Assembly (NCBI RefSeq): GCF_027667425.1
Contig: NZ_JAQEGR010000001.1
Span: 124,001-188,000, forward strand
Origin: Fusicatenibacter saccharivorans
GTDB taxonomy: Bacteria > Bacillota > Clostridia > Lachnospirales > Lachnospiraceae
DNA length: 64,000 bases
Direction: 5' to 3'
Each line of letters starts with the position of its first letter. Position 1 is the stretch's first letter. Both the position numbers and the translations under genes were made by a program. Below are positions 15,741 to 23,273 of the stretch, piece after piece. Under the pieces are notes generated by a model. The model did not search any database. It saw nothing but the letters and a program-made list of their open reading frames with translations, and was not told the origin of the DNA.

Positions 15741-15875
15741 TCCATGCGGGAATGACTTGAAATTTACATCAGAGAAGGGTTGTGATCGTATGGGACATAC
15801 AGATTATGTCCATATGGATTTTCTGCTGATTTTGCGGCGATAAAGAAAAATCAGAACAGAAAGGCAGAAAAGACT

Positions 15876-17210
15876 ATGAAGACAGAAATGAATACCGTAA
15901 AAGTAAGAAAAACAGAGGAACTCGAAGCAGAGCAGTTAGGAGCACACATCGGCGAAATCGTGCGGCTGCATGGAAGCATTTACAAAATCCGAAAAATGAG
16001 CTCATTTGCATTTGTGCTGCTTCGGACGAAACGGCAGATGGTACAGTGCGTGTACGAGCCGGCGTATGCCCGGTTTGCATTGGAGGAATTAAAAGAAGAG
16101 GCGTGTGTCCGGTTTACCGCGGAGGTGATCCGTGAAGAGCGTTCCAGAAGCGGGTATGACCTGCATCTGTTAGACGTGGAAATCCTCTCCGAGCCGGAAG
16201 AAGTACCGCCGGTTGTCATCAACCAGAAGCGGGTCAACACTTCCATCGAGAACCTGCTGGACTACCGGCCTATCACGCTGCGAAATGAAAAAGAGCGCGC
16301 GGTTTTCCAGATTCAGGCCAGGATCTGTCAGGCGTTCCGCGAATTTCTGGATGGACAGCACTTCACCGAAATCCACACACCGAAGCTCGTAGCAGCGGGA
16401 GCCGAGGGCGGAGCTAATATCTTCTCCCTGTCGTATTTCGGCGAACAGGCATATCTGGCGCAGAGCCCGCAGTTTTACAAGCAGATGATGGTCGGCGTCT
16501 TCGAGCGTGTCTACGAGATCGCACCGGTCTTCCGGGCGGAGAAGCACGACACGGCGCGTCATCTGAACGAATATACAAGCGTGGACTTTGAGATGGGCTA
16601 TATCGAGAATTTTGAGGACATCATGGCGATGGAGCAGGAAATGCTGCGGTACACATTTGGACGGCTGCAGGAGACATGCGGAGCGGAGCTTTCGCTTTTA
16701 AAAGCAGAGGTGCCGGTGATCACGGAGATTCCGAGAATCCGTTTTTCCGAGGCGAAAGAGCTGGTGAGCCGCGTATACAAAAGAGCCTTTTCGGAGAAAC
16801 TGGACTTTGAACCGGAGGAGGAAAAACTGCTGTGCGAATATGTGAAGAAAACGACAGGCAGTGACTTCGTATTTGTGACACATTATCCAAGCGCCAAGCG
16901 CCCGTTCTACGCGATGGACAGCAGAGAAAATCCGGCAGAGACGGAAAGCTTTGACCTTCTGTTCCGCGGCCTTGAGGTGACGACCGGCGGCCAGCGCATC
17001 CACAATTACCGGGAGCAGGTGGAAAAGCTCGAAAGCCGCGGCATGCATGTTGAAGCGTTTGAGAGCTATCTAATGATGCACCGCTGTGGCATGCCCCCGC
17101 ACGGCGGCCTCGGTCTTGGGCTGGAGCGGTTTACGGCACGGCTTCTCGGATTTGAAAATGTGCGGAACGCATCCCTGTTTCCAAGAGACATTCACCGTCT
17201 GATTCCGTAA
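15876..17210 (+). CDS. aspS: Aspartyl-tRNA synthetase, archaeal/non-discriminating type
   Basis: A 444-aa class II synthetase that charges tRNA with aspartate. It is far shorter than the usual 580-600 aa bacterial AspRS because it lacks the GAD insertion domain, so it belongs to the archaeal/eukaryal-like AspS2 group. Many such enzymes also make Asp-tRNA(Asn) for later amidation. An N-terminal OB-fold (about 20-110) is followed by motif 2 region YEIAPVFRAEKHDTARHLNEY and motif 3 GGLGLGLERFTARLLGF. AGAAAGGCAG precedes the ATG. Expression is probably controlled by the leader at 15492-15740. No GatCAB genes are in the window. Confidence 0.93.
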   Translation: MKTEMNTVKVRKTEELEAEQLGAHIGEIVRLHGSIYKIRKMSSFAFVLLRTKRQMVQCVYEPAYARFALEELKEEACVRFTAEVIREERSRSGYDLHLLDVEILSEPEEVPPVVINQKRVNTSIENLLDYRPITLRNEKERAVFQIQARICQAFREFLDGQHFTEIHTPKLVAAGAEGGANIFSLSYFGEQAYLAQSPQFYKQMMVGVFERVYEIAPVFRAEKHDTARHLNEYTSVDFEMGYIENFEDIMAMEQEMLRYTFGRLQETCGAELSLLKAEVPVITEIPRIRFSEAKELVSRVYKRAFSEKLDFEPEEEKLLCEYVKKTTGSDFVFVTHYPSAKRPFYAMDSRENPAETESFDLLFRGLEVTTGGQRIHNYREQVEKLESRGMHVEAFESYLMMHRCGMPPHGGLGLGLERFTARLLGFENVRNASLFPRDIHRLIP

Positions 17211-17226
17211 ACCAGAAGAGTGTAAA

Positions 17227-17276
17227 AAACTCCGGCGAAGCCGTGGCGCAGATCCACGGGCTTAGCCGGAGTTTCA
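17227..17276 (+). terminator. Terminator after aspS
   Basis: AAACTCCGGC (17227-17236) pairs with GCCGGAGTTT (17265-17274), extended inside by AAGCC-GTGG/CCACGGGCTT. The T tract is short, so efficiency is uncertain. Confidence 0.7.
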
Positions 17277-17347
17277 TAAGATTTCCCTCCCTTTTGAAAG
17301 ATAGCGTAACCGTTTGGATATTTCTGTTATACACCAGGGGAGTGAAA

Positions 17348-17443
17348 ATGACAAATTGTTTATTGCAGACAGGATTGCTGTATAAAAGTCAGAATTTTTG
17401 CAGAAATGAGCCTTGTAAAGCGTCCGAAAATAGGCTATACTAA
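17348..17443 (+). CDS. Possible 31-aa small protein
   Basis: MTNCLLQTGLLYKSQNFCRNEPCKASENRLY, with GGGGAG 5 nt before its ATG and three Cys. It overlaps the promoter of the next gene and has no visible promoter of its own. It may be chance. The rest of 17276-17533 shows only that promoter. Confidence 0.2.
   Translation: MTNCLLQTGLLYKSQNFCRNEPCKASENRLY
17413..17441 (+). promoter_or_regulatory. Promoter of the cyclase-family gene
   Basis: TTGTAA (17413-17418), a 17-bp spacer and TATACT (17436-17441), about 90 bp before the ATG. Confidence 0.7.
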
Positions 17444-17533
17444 ACAAGGTTTGGCTGCCGGCAGAATCTGGCAGTATCGGCAAATATTGGAAAAAAGAAA
17501 GACGGGAGTTTCCCGGTTTGAGGATAGGAAAAT

Positions 17534-17992
17534 ATGAAATTATATGACATTTCCGGAGAGCAGTTTTCCGCAATGGACGCGCCGCGTCATCTGATGACGG
17601 AGGAAGGAACGGCGCAGACGACGCTCGACCGGTCACTTGGCATCTGTCAGGTGGCGGAGCTTGAGGGAAAAGTGACAAGAGAAGTGCTCGAGGAGGTCAT
17701 GGAAGAAGACTGTGAACGTCTCCTGATCCGCGGCGATGCGCAGATTACACGCGATGGGGCAGATTACCTGGCAGAGAAAAAACTGGTGCTGCTCGGTGTG
17801 GAGCAGGAAACCGTCGGAAATGAGACATCAGGGAATGATGTTCATCAGCAGTTACTGAAAAAAGGCACGGTGATTGTTGAAAATCTGAATCTGGAGAAAG
17901 TGACCTCTGGTCATTATTTTCTCGTGGCTGCGCCGATCCAAAAGAAACACCAATACGGCGGCCCGATCCGTGCGGTTCTGATCGAAAATTAG
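17534..17992 (+). CDS. Shortened cyclase/kynurenine-formamidase family protein
   Basis: A 152-aa protein resembling the cyclase family (PF04199; metal-dependent hydrolases of about 200-260 aa). It opens with MKLYDIS like full-length members, then jumps at once to SAMDAPRHL, equivalent to the (G)THxDAPxH metal motif. About 45-50 residues are missing, and the first metal His is replaced; Asp and the second His remain. The rest (LLIRGDAQIT...LVLLGVEQETVG...HYFLVAAPI...GGPIRAVLIE) follows the family to its normal C-terminus. It may be a reduced, possibly non-catalytic version. It has its own promoter and terminator. Confidence 0.65.
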   Translation: MKLYDISGEQFSAMDAPRHLMTEEGTAQTTLDRSLGICQVAELEGKVTREVLEEVMEEDCERLLIRGDAQITRDGADYLAEKKLVLLGVEQETVGNETSGNDVHQQLLKKGTVIVENLNLEKVTSGHYFLVAAPIQKKHQYGGPIRAVLIEN

Positions 17993-18052
17993 GAAATGCC
18001 CTGTGTGAATCAGAAAATGCAATGTGAAACATAACAGAAAGAGAAAAACAGG

Positions 18053-18084
18053 AAAAAGTGTTCCCGCGTGGGACACTTTTTTTG
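18053..18084 (+). terminator. Terminator after the cyclase-family gene
   Basis: AAAAAGTGTTCCC pairs with GGGACACTTTTT (one bulge) with a tight GCGT loop and a T tract. Confidence 0.85.
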
Positions 18085-18111
18085 ATATGTCCAAAACGAG
18101 GGAATTTTGGG

Positions 18112-18140
18112 TTGTATTTTCCAAATATGGAGAATATAAT
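18112..18140 (+). promoter_or_regulatory. Promoter of the radical SAM gene
   Basis: TTGTAT (18112-18117), a 17-bp spacer and TATAAT (18135-18140), 82 bp before the ATG. Confidence 0.78.
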
Positions 18141-18221
18141 GAGAAAAAGCCAGGATGTGGTATTCAAAACCAGATCAATTCCGGGCAAAATATTAAACTA
18201 TTACAAAGGAGATCGTGAACA

Positions 18222-19679
18222 ATGGATGCAAAAATGAAAGTAGAAAGAGCCGCTGCAGGCGCTGCGATCGATGGTGTTTTAAAATATGTGAACCACGGAG
18301 ACGACAGAACAAAAGCACTGCTGAATCTGACGGATTTTGTACAGAAATTTACCGGAAATATGTTTGCGGAGAAAACGTTCGACAATATCCGCACCATGCT
18401 GCAGAATCCGGACAACAAATGGGTACAGTATGTCAACCGCGGACTGGACGAGCTGGATCCGCAGGTGATCAAAATGACTGCTTTGAACCTGGGATTCCAG
18501 GCAGCTTTCGTCGGAACGAAACAGATCCGTATGAACCGTGAAAAATACAACTGCAACATCCCATGGACGATGCTGATGGACCCGACAAGTGCCTGTAACC
18601 TGCACTGCACCGGATGCTGGGCAGCAGAATACGGCCACAAGCTGAATCTTTCCTATGAGAAACTTTCTGATATCATAAGCCAGGGAAAAGAGCTGGGAAC
18701 CTACTTCTACATGTTCACCGGCGGCGAACCGCTTGTGCGCAAAAAAGACATCCTGCGTCTGGCAGAAGAGCATCATGACTGTGAATTCCACTGCTTCACC
18801 AATGGAACCCTGATCGACGAGGAGTTCTGTGAGGCGGTTCAGAAGCTCGGCAATATCTCCTTCTCCCTGTCTCTGGAAGGCTTCGAGGAGGTCAACGACG
18901 GACGCCGCGGCGAGGGTATTTTCGATAAAGTTCTGGCAGCCATGGATCTGATGAAAAAACACGGTCTGCTTTTTGGTACTTCCATCTGCTACACAAGAGC
19001 AAACCTCGAGACCGTTACAAGTGACGAGTTCCTGGATCTTTTGATCGAGCACGGATGCCGTTACAGCTGGTATTTCCACTTCATGCCGGTCGGCATGGAC
19101 GCTGCACCGGAGCTGATGCCGACGGTTGAGCAGAGAAAATATATCTATCACAGACTGCGTGAGATCCGTTCCGATAAGAGTGACAAACAGATCTTTGTTA
19201 TGGACTTCCAGAACGACGGTGAGTTTGTCGGAGGCTGTATCGCAGGAGGAAGAAACTACTGCCATATCAATGCAAACGGCGATGTGGAGCCGTGTGTTTT
19301 CATCCATTACTCCGGCGCCAACATCAACGAAGTTTCCCTGATCGAAGCACTGCAGCAGCCGCTGTTCCAGGCATACCGCGATGGACAGCCGTTCAACCGC
19401 AACCACCTGCGTCCATGTCCGATGCTCGAAAATCCGGAACTGCTGCGTGAGATGGTAGAGAAGACCGGCGCGAAGTCAACCGACCTGCAGTCTCCGGAGA
19501 GTGCAGAGCATCTGTGCGGAAAATGTGATCTGTATGCTGCTGATTGGAAAAAAGCCGCAGACGAGCTGTGGGCAGAGAATCCGCATCACAAACAGAGATA
19601 TGAGAACTATAAGAAAGAGAACCTGGACGAGGAGGCAAAAGCTTCCACAGAGGAGATTCTTTCCGGAATCCGCGGATAA
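18222..19679 (+). CDS. Radical SAM/SPASM domain protein
   Basis: A 485-aa protein. A helical N-terminal domain of about 115 residues is followed by the radical SAM core with cluster motif CNLHCTGC (CxxxCxxC, about residue 126) and SAM-binding FTGGEP. The C-terminal SPASM-type region has further cysteines (GGCIAGGRNYCHINANGDVEPC, then CPML and LCGKCDLYAADW), expected to hold auxiliary Fe-S clusters. Such proteins modify peptides or protein side chains, but no precursor peptide is visible next to it. A cluster-less relative lies at 12103-13125. AAAGGAG precedes the ATG and a strong terminator follows, so it is monocistronic. Confidence 0.9.
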   Translation: MDAKMKVERAAAGAAIDGVLKYVNHGDDRTKALLNLTDFVQKFTGNMFAEKTFDNIRTMLQNPDNKWVQYVNRGLDELDPQVIKMTALNLGFQAAFVGTKQIRMNREKYNCNIPWTMLMDPTSACNLHCTGCWAAEYGHKLNLSYEKLSDIISQGKELGTYFYMFTGGEPLVRKKDILRLAEEHHDCEFHCFTNGTLIDEEFCEAVQKLGNISFSLSLEGFEEVNDGRRGEGIFDKVLAAMDLMKKHGLLFGTSICYTRANLETVTSDEFLDLLIEHGCRYSWYFHFMPVGMDAAPELMPTVEQRKYIYHRLREIRSDKSDKQIFVMDFQNDGEFVGGCIAGGRNYCHINANGDVEPCVFIHYSGANINEVSLIEALQQPLFQAYRDGQPFNRNHLRPCPMLENPELLREMVEKTGAKSTDLQSPESAEHLCGKCDLYAADWKKAADELWAENPHHKQRYENYKKENLDEEAKASTEEILSGIRG

Positions 19680-19712
19680 TGCGATCGATGAATCGAAGAT
19701 AAAATAGAAGCA

Positions 19713-19757
19713 AGACACCGGAAAATGGGACGAAAACCTGTTTTCCGGTGTCTTTTT
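19713..19757 (+). terminator. Terminator after the radical SAM gene
   Basis: AGACACCGGAAAA (19713-19725) pairs with TTTTCCGGTGTCT (19740-19752), followed by TTTTTG. Confidence 0.93.
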
Positions 19758-19760
19758 GTG

Positions 19761-19790
19761 CGGGCAGTGAGCCAAAGTCCGACCTTGCAG
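19761..19790 (+). repeat. Partial copy of a dispersed intergenic element
   Basis: This stretch starts CGGGCAGTGAGCCAAAGTCC and closely resembles 60671-60699 (starting GGGCAACGAGACAAAGTCC), sharing the CAAAGTCCG..CTTGCA core. Here only the left half is present, and it provides the -35 TTGCAG of the next promoter. Confidence 0.45.
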
Positions 19791-19813
19791 AAAGCGGCCG
19801 GATCCCGTATACT
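19785..19813 (+). promoter_or_regulatory. Promoter of the MoxR-VWA operon
   Basis: TTGCAG (19785-19790), a 17-bp spacer and TATACT (19808-19813). Confidence 0.7.
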
Positions 19814-19864
19814 ATAGAGAAGCAAAGCGATATTTTAACGACAGAGAGGATTAAAAAATAGAAG

Positions 19865-20776
19865 ATGAACGATTCATTTTTACAGGAACAGGGCGTAAGC
19901 GGGGCGTTAATTGAGAGTGTGCGGAAATTCCGCGAGAGCTATCCGGTGGCGGAGGGCTTAGAGAACCGCATGAGCACGCCGGAAATCCCGTTTTTCGGAA
20001 AAGAGATTCTGGAGATGGCAATTGCCGCGCTGCTGCAGGGCGAAAATCTGCTGCTGACCGGCGAGAAGGCAACGGGAAAAAACGTGCTGGCAGAGACACT
20101 GGCGTATATTTTCGGAAGACCGACGTACAACGTTTCCTTCCATGTAAACACAGGAAGCGCCGAGCTGATCGGAACAGATACGTTCCAGAACCAGGAGGTC
20201 ACACTCCGGAAAGGCAGCATTTACCGCTGTGCAGAGGAAGGCGGTTTTGGCATTCTCGATGAGATCAACATGGCGAAAAACGATGCTGTCAGTGTTCTTC
20301 ACGCCGCGCTCGACTACCGCCGCATCATCGATGTGCCGGGCTACGATAAAATTCCGCTTCACCCGGCGGCGCGGATAATCGGAACGATGAATTACGGCTA
20401 TGCGGGAACGAGGGAGCTGAATGAAGCGCTGGTGTCCCGCTTTCTGGTGATTGACATGCCGCCGCTTACAGAAGAGACACTGTTTTATCTGATGCAGTCA
20501 AAATTCCCGGATCTGAAACCGGCGGCACGCGAAGCGCTGGCCGGCCTTTACCTCGATCTGCAGAAAAAGGCAAAACAGGCGGAAATCACCACGCGCGCGC
20601 TCGACCTCCGCGGTCTGTTCGGAGCGATCGGCACGATGCGCCAGGGGCTGTCCCCGTATCTTGCGGTGCAGATCGGCATTGTCAATAAATGCTTTGACCT
20701 GTTTGAAAAAGAGATCGTGCGGGATGTCGTGCGCACGCGGATTCCGGAAGAGTGGACGCCGCAGGATATTTTTTAG
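19865..20776 (+). CDS. MoxR-family AAA+ ATPase
   Basis: A 303-aa AAA+ ATPase of the MoxR/NorQ type, which remodel or activate a target protein together with a VWA partner. The P-loop reads LLLTGEKATGKNVLAETLA; the usual GK(S/T) is GKN here, an unusual substitution at the Mg2+-coordinating position. Walker B is FGILDEINMAK, the pore/substrate region follows, sensor 1 is IIGTMNYGYAG, and an Arg finger is in LNEALVSRFLVID. The VWA gene starts 11 bp after its stop. The remodelled target is not known. Confidence 0.88.
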   Translation: MNDSFLQEQGVSGALIESVRKFRESYPVAEGLENRMSTPEIPFFGKEILEMAIAALLQGENLLLTGEKATGKNVLAETLAYIFGRPTYNVSFHVNTGSAELIGTDTFQNQEVTLRKGSIYRCAEEGGFGILDEINMAKNDAVSVLHAALDYRRIIDVPGYDKIPLHPAARIIGTMNYGYAGTRELNEALVSRFLVIDMPPLTEETLFYLMQSKFPDLKPAAREALAGLYLDLQKKAKQAEITTRALDLRGLFGAIGTMRQGLSPYLAVQIGIVNKCFDLFEKEIVRDVVRTRIPEEWTPQDIF

Positions 20777-20787
20777 AGGAAATACGT

Positions 20788-22575
20788 ATGGTGACAGAGG
20801 AAACATTAAAAACGCATGAGATGGAGCTGGAAAGCCGGATCCGCAATCTCGTCTGGACTGTCAGCGGCGACTACACGCTGAAGCTGAACCCGGATGTGGA
20901 GCGGTATGCGAAGGAGCCGGATACGGTACTGTACGACACAATCCGCCAGGGCGCCTTTTCGTGTTACTTTGATCGGGAAGCCTACAGCCTGTATCTGGTG
21001 AAGAAGGTTTACAGCGGCGCAGCGGAGGGAGAACTGATGATGCTCGCCCAGCTGGTGACGGAGGAGGCCGTATCGAAGCGGCTCGAAAGCGAGCGCCCCG
21101 GTGTCAAGGGCTTTCGAAGGAGAGCAGCGGAGGAAATACTGGACCACTCTTTTGAAACTCTATCCAGAAATGAGACAGGCCGCCTGAAACTGGAGTATCT
21201 GCGCGGAAGAAGAGAGGAGGACGAGGGAAAAAGCCCTTCATACTCGGGGAAAACGCGGGAGTGGATGAAACTGCTGAAGCACGCATCCGAAACAGCGGAT
21301 ACAATGGAACTGATCCGGGTGACGGACGAGCTGTACAATAAGGTCGTCGATCCCGCATTTGTGAAAAAGCACGGTGATCTTGCCTCGGTTCTTGCGGTAA
21401 CGATCGAGGAGCTCACCGAGTATTCCTGGAAGGATTTCCTTTCGGAGGAACTGTACGAGGACGGGCTCGAGACATATCTGGAGCGAGTTTCGCTTGATAT
21501 GACAAATTTCACATCAAAAGAGGCGGAAGAGAAGAAAGAAAAAACAGCGGGAAGCGATACCAAAAAGATCGTTGTCGTCGATGAGAAAGCGTTGGCACGG
21601 ATGTATCAGTACATTCAGCGCAATTACGGAAAAACGTGGCTCTCGGAGAGTGAGGAGAAAAGCCGGAATTACCAGCTCTGCCGCGGCATCCACAGCGACT
21701 GCAGCCTCTATTACACGGAGGGTGTGCTGAAAAATCCGGTCGGAAAGTATTATCAGCTCTCCTACGCGCAGAAGCAGAAGGATAAAAACCTTCATGCCTA
21801 TTACGACCAGCACCGCGCGGTGCGGCAGAACATTTCGCTGCTGTATCAGGAACTGAAAAAAGCGATGCTGCTGCAGGAGGATCAGTCGTTTGCGGATGCA
21901 GACCACGGAATTTTACAGCCCGCGCGGATGTGGAAGGTGGGACGGAGCCAGAATGCGGATCTGTTCCGGCTGGAGCAGCGGCGGAATTCGCTGGATTTTG
22001 TCGTGGATATTCTCGTAGATGCGAGCGGTTCCCAGCGGCCGCGCCAGGAGAATGTGACACTGCAGACGTACATTCTGGCGGAGACCTTAAGCCGCCTGCA
22101 CATCCCGTTCCGCGTGATGAGCTTCTGTACGTTCTGGGATTACACGATCCTGCACCGGATGCGCGATTACGACGATCCGCGGGAGAAGAACAGCAATATT
22201 TTTGAGTATATCACATCCTCAAACAACCGCGACGGGCTTGCTGTCAAGGCGGCGGGGATGGATCTTTTAAAACGCCAGGAGGACCGGAAGCTGCTGATCC
22301 TCTTAAGCGACGGAAAGCCGTACGATGTGCTGGTGAACCGGCCGAATGCGAGAAATCCAAAGCCGTACCGGGATGACTATGCACTGCATGACACGGCAAC
22401 TGAGGTGCGGCGCCTCAGGCAGCAGGGTGTCTCGGTGCTTGGGGTCTTTGTAGGCGAGGAGACGGAGCTTATGGCGGAGCAGAAGATTTTCGGCAAGGAT
22501 TTCGCGTATGCGCGCGATATCCGCAACTTTTCCCATATGGTGGGAAGCTATTTAAGAAGAAAAATCGAAGAATAA
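20788..22575 (+). CDS. NorD/CobT-like von Willebrand factor A protein
   Basis: A 595-aa protein with a C-terminal VWA domain (about residues 400-595). The MIDAS motif DILVDASGSQRPR is followed by RVMSFCTF and the LLILLSDGKPYD segment that completes the metal site. The N-terminal 400 residues are mostly charged and helical without a recognised domain. The pairing with the upstream MoxR ATPase matches NorQ/NorD and CbbQ/CbbO systems, where the VWA protein links the ATPase to its client. ATG 20788 with AGAGGAAATA is preferred over the in-frame start at 20752 that would overlap moxR. The client is not visible nearby. Confidence 0.85.
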   Translation: MVTEETLKTHEMELESRIRNLVWTVSGDYTLKLNPDVERYAKEPDTVLYDTIRQGAFSCYFDREAYSLYLVKKVYSGAAEGELMMLAQLVTEEAVSKRLESERPGVKGFRRRAAEEILDHSFETLSRNETGRLKLEYLRGRREEDEGKSPSYSGKTREWMKLLKHASETADTMELIRVTDELYNKVVDPAFVKKHGDLASVLAVTIEELTEYSWKDFLSEELYEDGLETYLERVSLDMTNFTSKEAEEKKEKTAGSDTKKIVVVDEKALARMYQYIQRNYGKTWLSESEEKSRNYQLCRGIHSDCSLYYTEGVLKNPVGKYYQLSYAQKQKDKNLHAYYDQHRAVRQNISLLYQELKKAMLLQEDQSFADADHGILQPARMWKVGRSQNADLFRLEQRRNSLDFVVDILVDASGSQRPRQENVTLQTYILAETLSRLHIPFRVMSFCTFWDYTILHRMRDYDDPREKNSNIFEYITSSNNRDGLAVKAAGMDLLKRQEDRKLLILLSDGKPYDVLVNRPNARNPKPYRDDYALHDTATEVRRLRQQGVSVLGVFVGEETELMAEQKIFGKDFAYARDIRNFSHMVGSYLRRKIEE

Positions 22576-22583
22576 ACGAGCGG

Positions 22584-22630
22584 AATGCTCCGGGCGGAAA
22601 GTGAAAAACTTTTATCCGGAGCATTTTTTT
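22584..22630 (+). terminator. Terminator after the MoxR-VWA operon
   Basis: AATGCTCCGG (22584-22593) pairs with CCGGAGCATT (22616-22625), followed by a run of T. Confidence 0.9.
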
Positions 22631-22651
22631 CGATTTTTTTACGCAAACAGG

Positions 22652-22680
22652 TTGACATTTCCCACAAAATCTCCTAGAAT
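22652..22680 (+). promoter_or_regulatory. Promoter of the marR-ABC exporter operon
   Basis: TTGACA (22652-22657), a 17-bp spacer and TAGAAT (22675-22680). The inverted repeat at 22681-22724 starts directly after the -10, ideal for repression. Confidence 0.85.
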
Positions 22681-22724
22681 GTTCTATAGCGAATTGTTTA
22701 ATATGAAACAGTCATCTATAGAAC
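22681..22724. promoter_or_regulatory. Inverted repeat, probable MarR operator
   Basis: GTTCTATAG (22681-22689) and CTATAGAAC (22716-22724) are perfect 9-bp inverted copies covering the transcription start. MarR proteins commonly repress their own operon through such sites. The centre-to-centre distance of 35 bp is longer than a single MarR dimer site, so each half may be one of two sites. Confidence 0.6.
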
Positions 22725-22822
22725 AGTTGCTTATGGAACAGTCCTTATTCAAACAGTTTTATAACGAACAGATGGGGACGGCAGCAAAGGGGAAAGGAGG
22801 AAAAAAGCAGCGTGTGTTGTAA
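22703..22822 (+). CDS. 39-codon leader ORF made of 15-bp repeats
   Basis: It starts ATG 22703 in the marR leader and ends TAA 22822, overlapping the marR GTG by 11 bp. Five 15-bp units from 22705 (GAAACAGTCATCTAT, AGAACAGTTGCTTAT, GGAACAGTCCTTATT, CAAACAGTTTTATAA, CGAACAGATGGGG) encode a five-residue period (KQSSI EQLLM EQSLF KQFYN EQ). The tail is basic (GKGGKKQRVL). No good ribosome binding site is seen. It could be a translated leader coupled to marR, or the repeats may matter only as DNA. Confidence 0.4.
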   Translation: MKQSSIEQLLMEQSLFKQFYNEQMGTAAKGKGGKKQRVL

Positions 22823-23273
22823 AAAAAGAAAAATCGGCCACGAACTGCGGACGCTGGACAATATGATGTCACGGAACCTGATGGCAGCCGCCAGAGAGCG
22901 GGGCGTCGATGAACTGACGGCCATGCACGGGTGGATTTTGGGCTATCTGTGCAGGAACGAGCACAAAGATATTTTCCAGAAAGATATTGAAGCGGAATTT
23001 AAGATCTGCCGCTCTACCGTGACCAACATTTTAAAGCTCATGGAGAAAAAGGGCTACATCAAACGGGAGTCCGTTCCCTATGACGCGCGGCTGAAAAAAC
23101 TGGTGCTGACCGATACCGGAAGAGAGCTTCACGAGAAGACGAAAGATATGATCGATATGCTGGAAGAACAGACGGTTGCGGGAATTTCAAAAGAAGATCT
23201 TGACACTTTCTACCGTGTCATCGATCAGGTCAAAAACAACGTAAAAAATATGTTAGGAGAGACATCATGTTAA
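22812..23273 (+). CDS. MarR-family transcriptional regulator
   Basis: A 153-aa winged-helix regulator. The DNA-binding core is FQKDIEAEFKICRSTVTNIL, then LMEKKGYIKRESVPYDARLKKLVLTDTG, the typical MarR recognition helix and wing with its DxRxKxLxLT signature. The start is GTG 22812, with AGGAGG 10 nt upstream. Its 3' end overlaps the first ABC gene by 7 bp, so repressor and exporter are coupled. It probably senses a small lipophilic compound or antimicrobial exported by the pump. Confidence 0.92.
   Translation: MCCKKRKIGHELRTLDNMMSRNLMAAARERGVDELTAMHGWILGYLCRNEHKDIFQKDIEAEFKICRSTVTNILKLMEKKGYIKRESVPYDARLKKLVLTDTGRELHEKTKDMIDMLEEQTVAGISKEDLDTFYRVIDQVKNNVKNMLGETSC

Noticed and set aside
18279..19406. 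375-codon open frame on the minus strand
   Set aside because: Antisense shadow of the radical SAM gene; no family similarity and no start signal.
22601..22822. 73-codon frame starting at 22601 before marR
   Set aside because: It begins inside the upstream terminator and crosses the promoter; only the part from 22703 could be transcribed.
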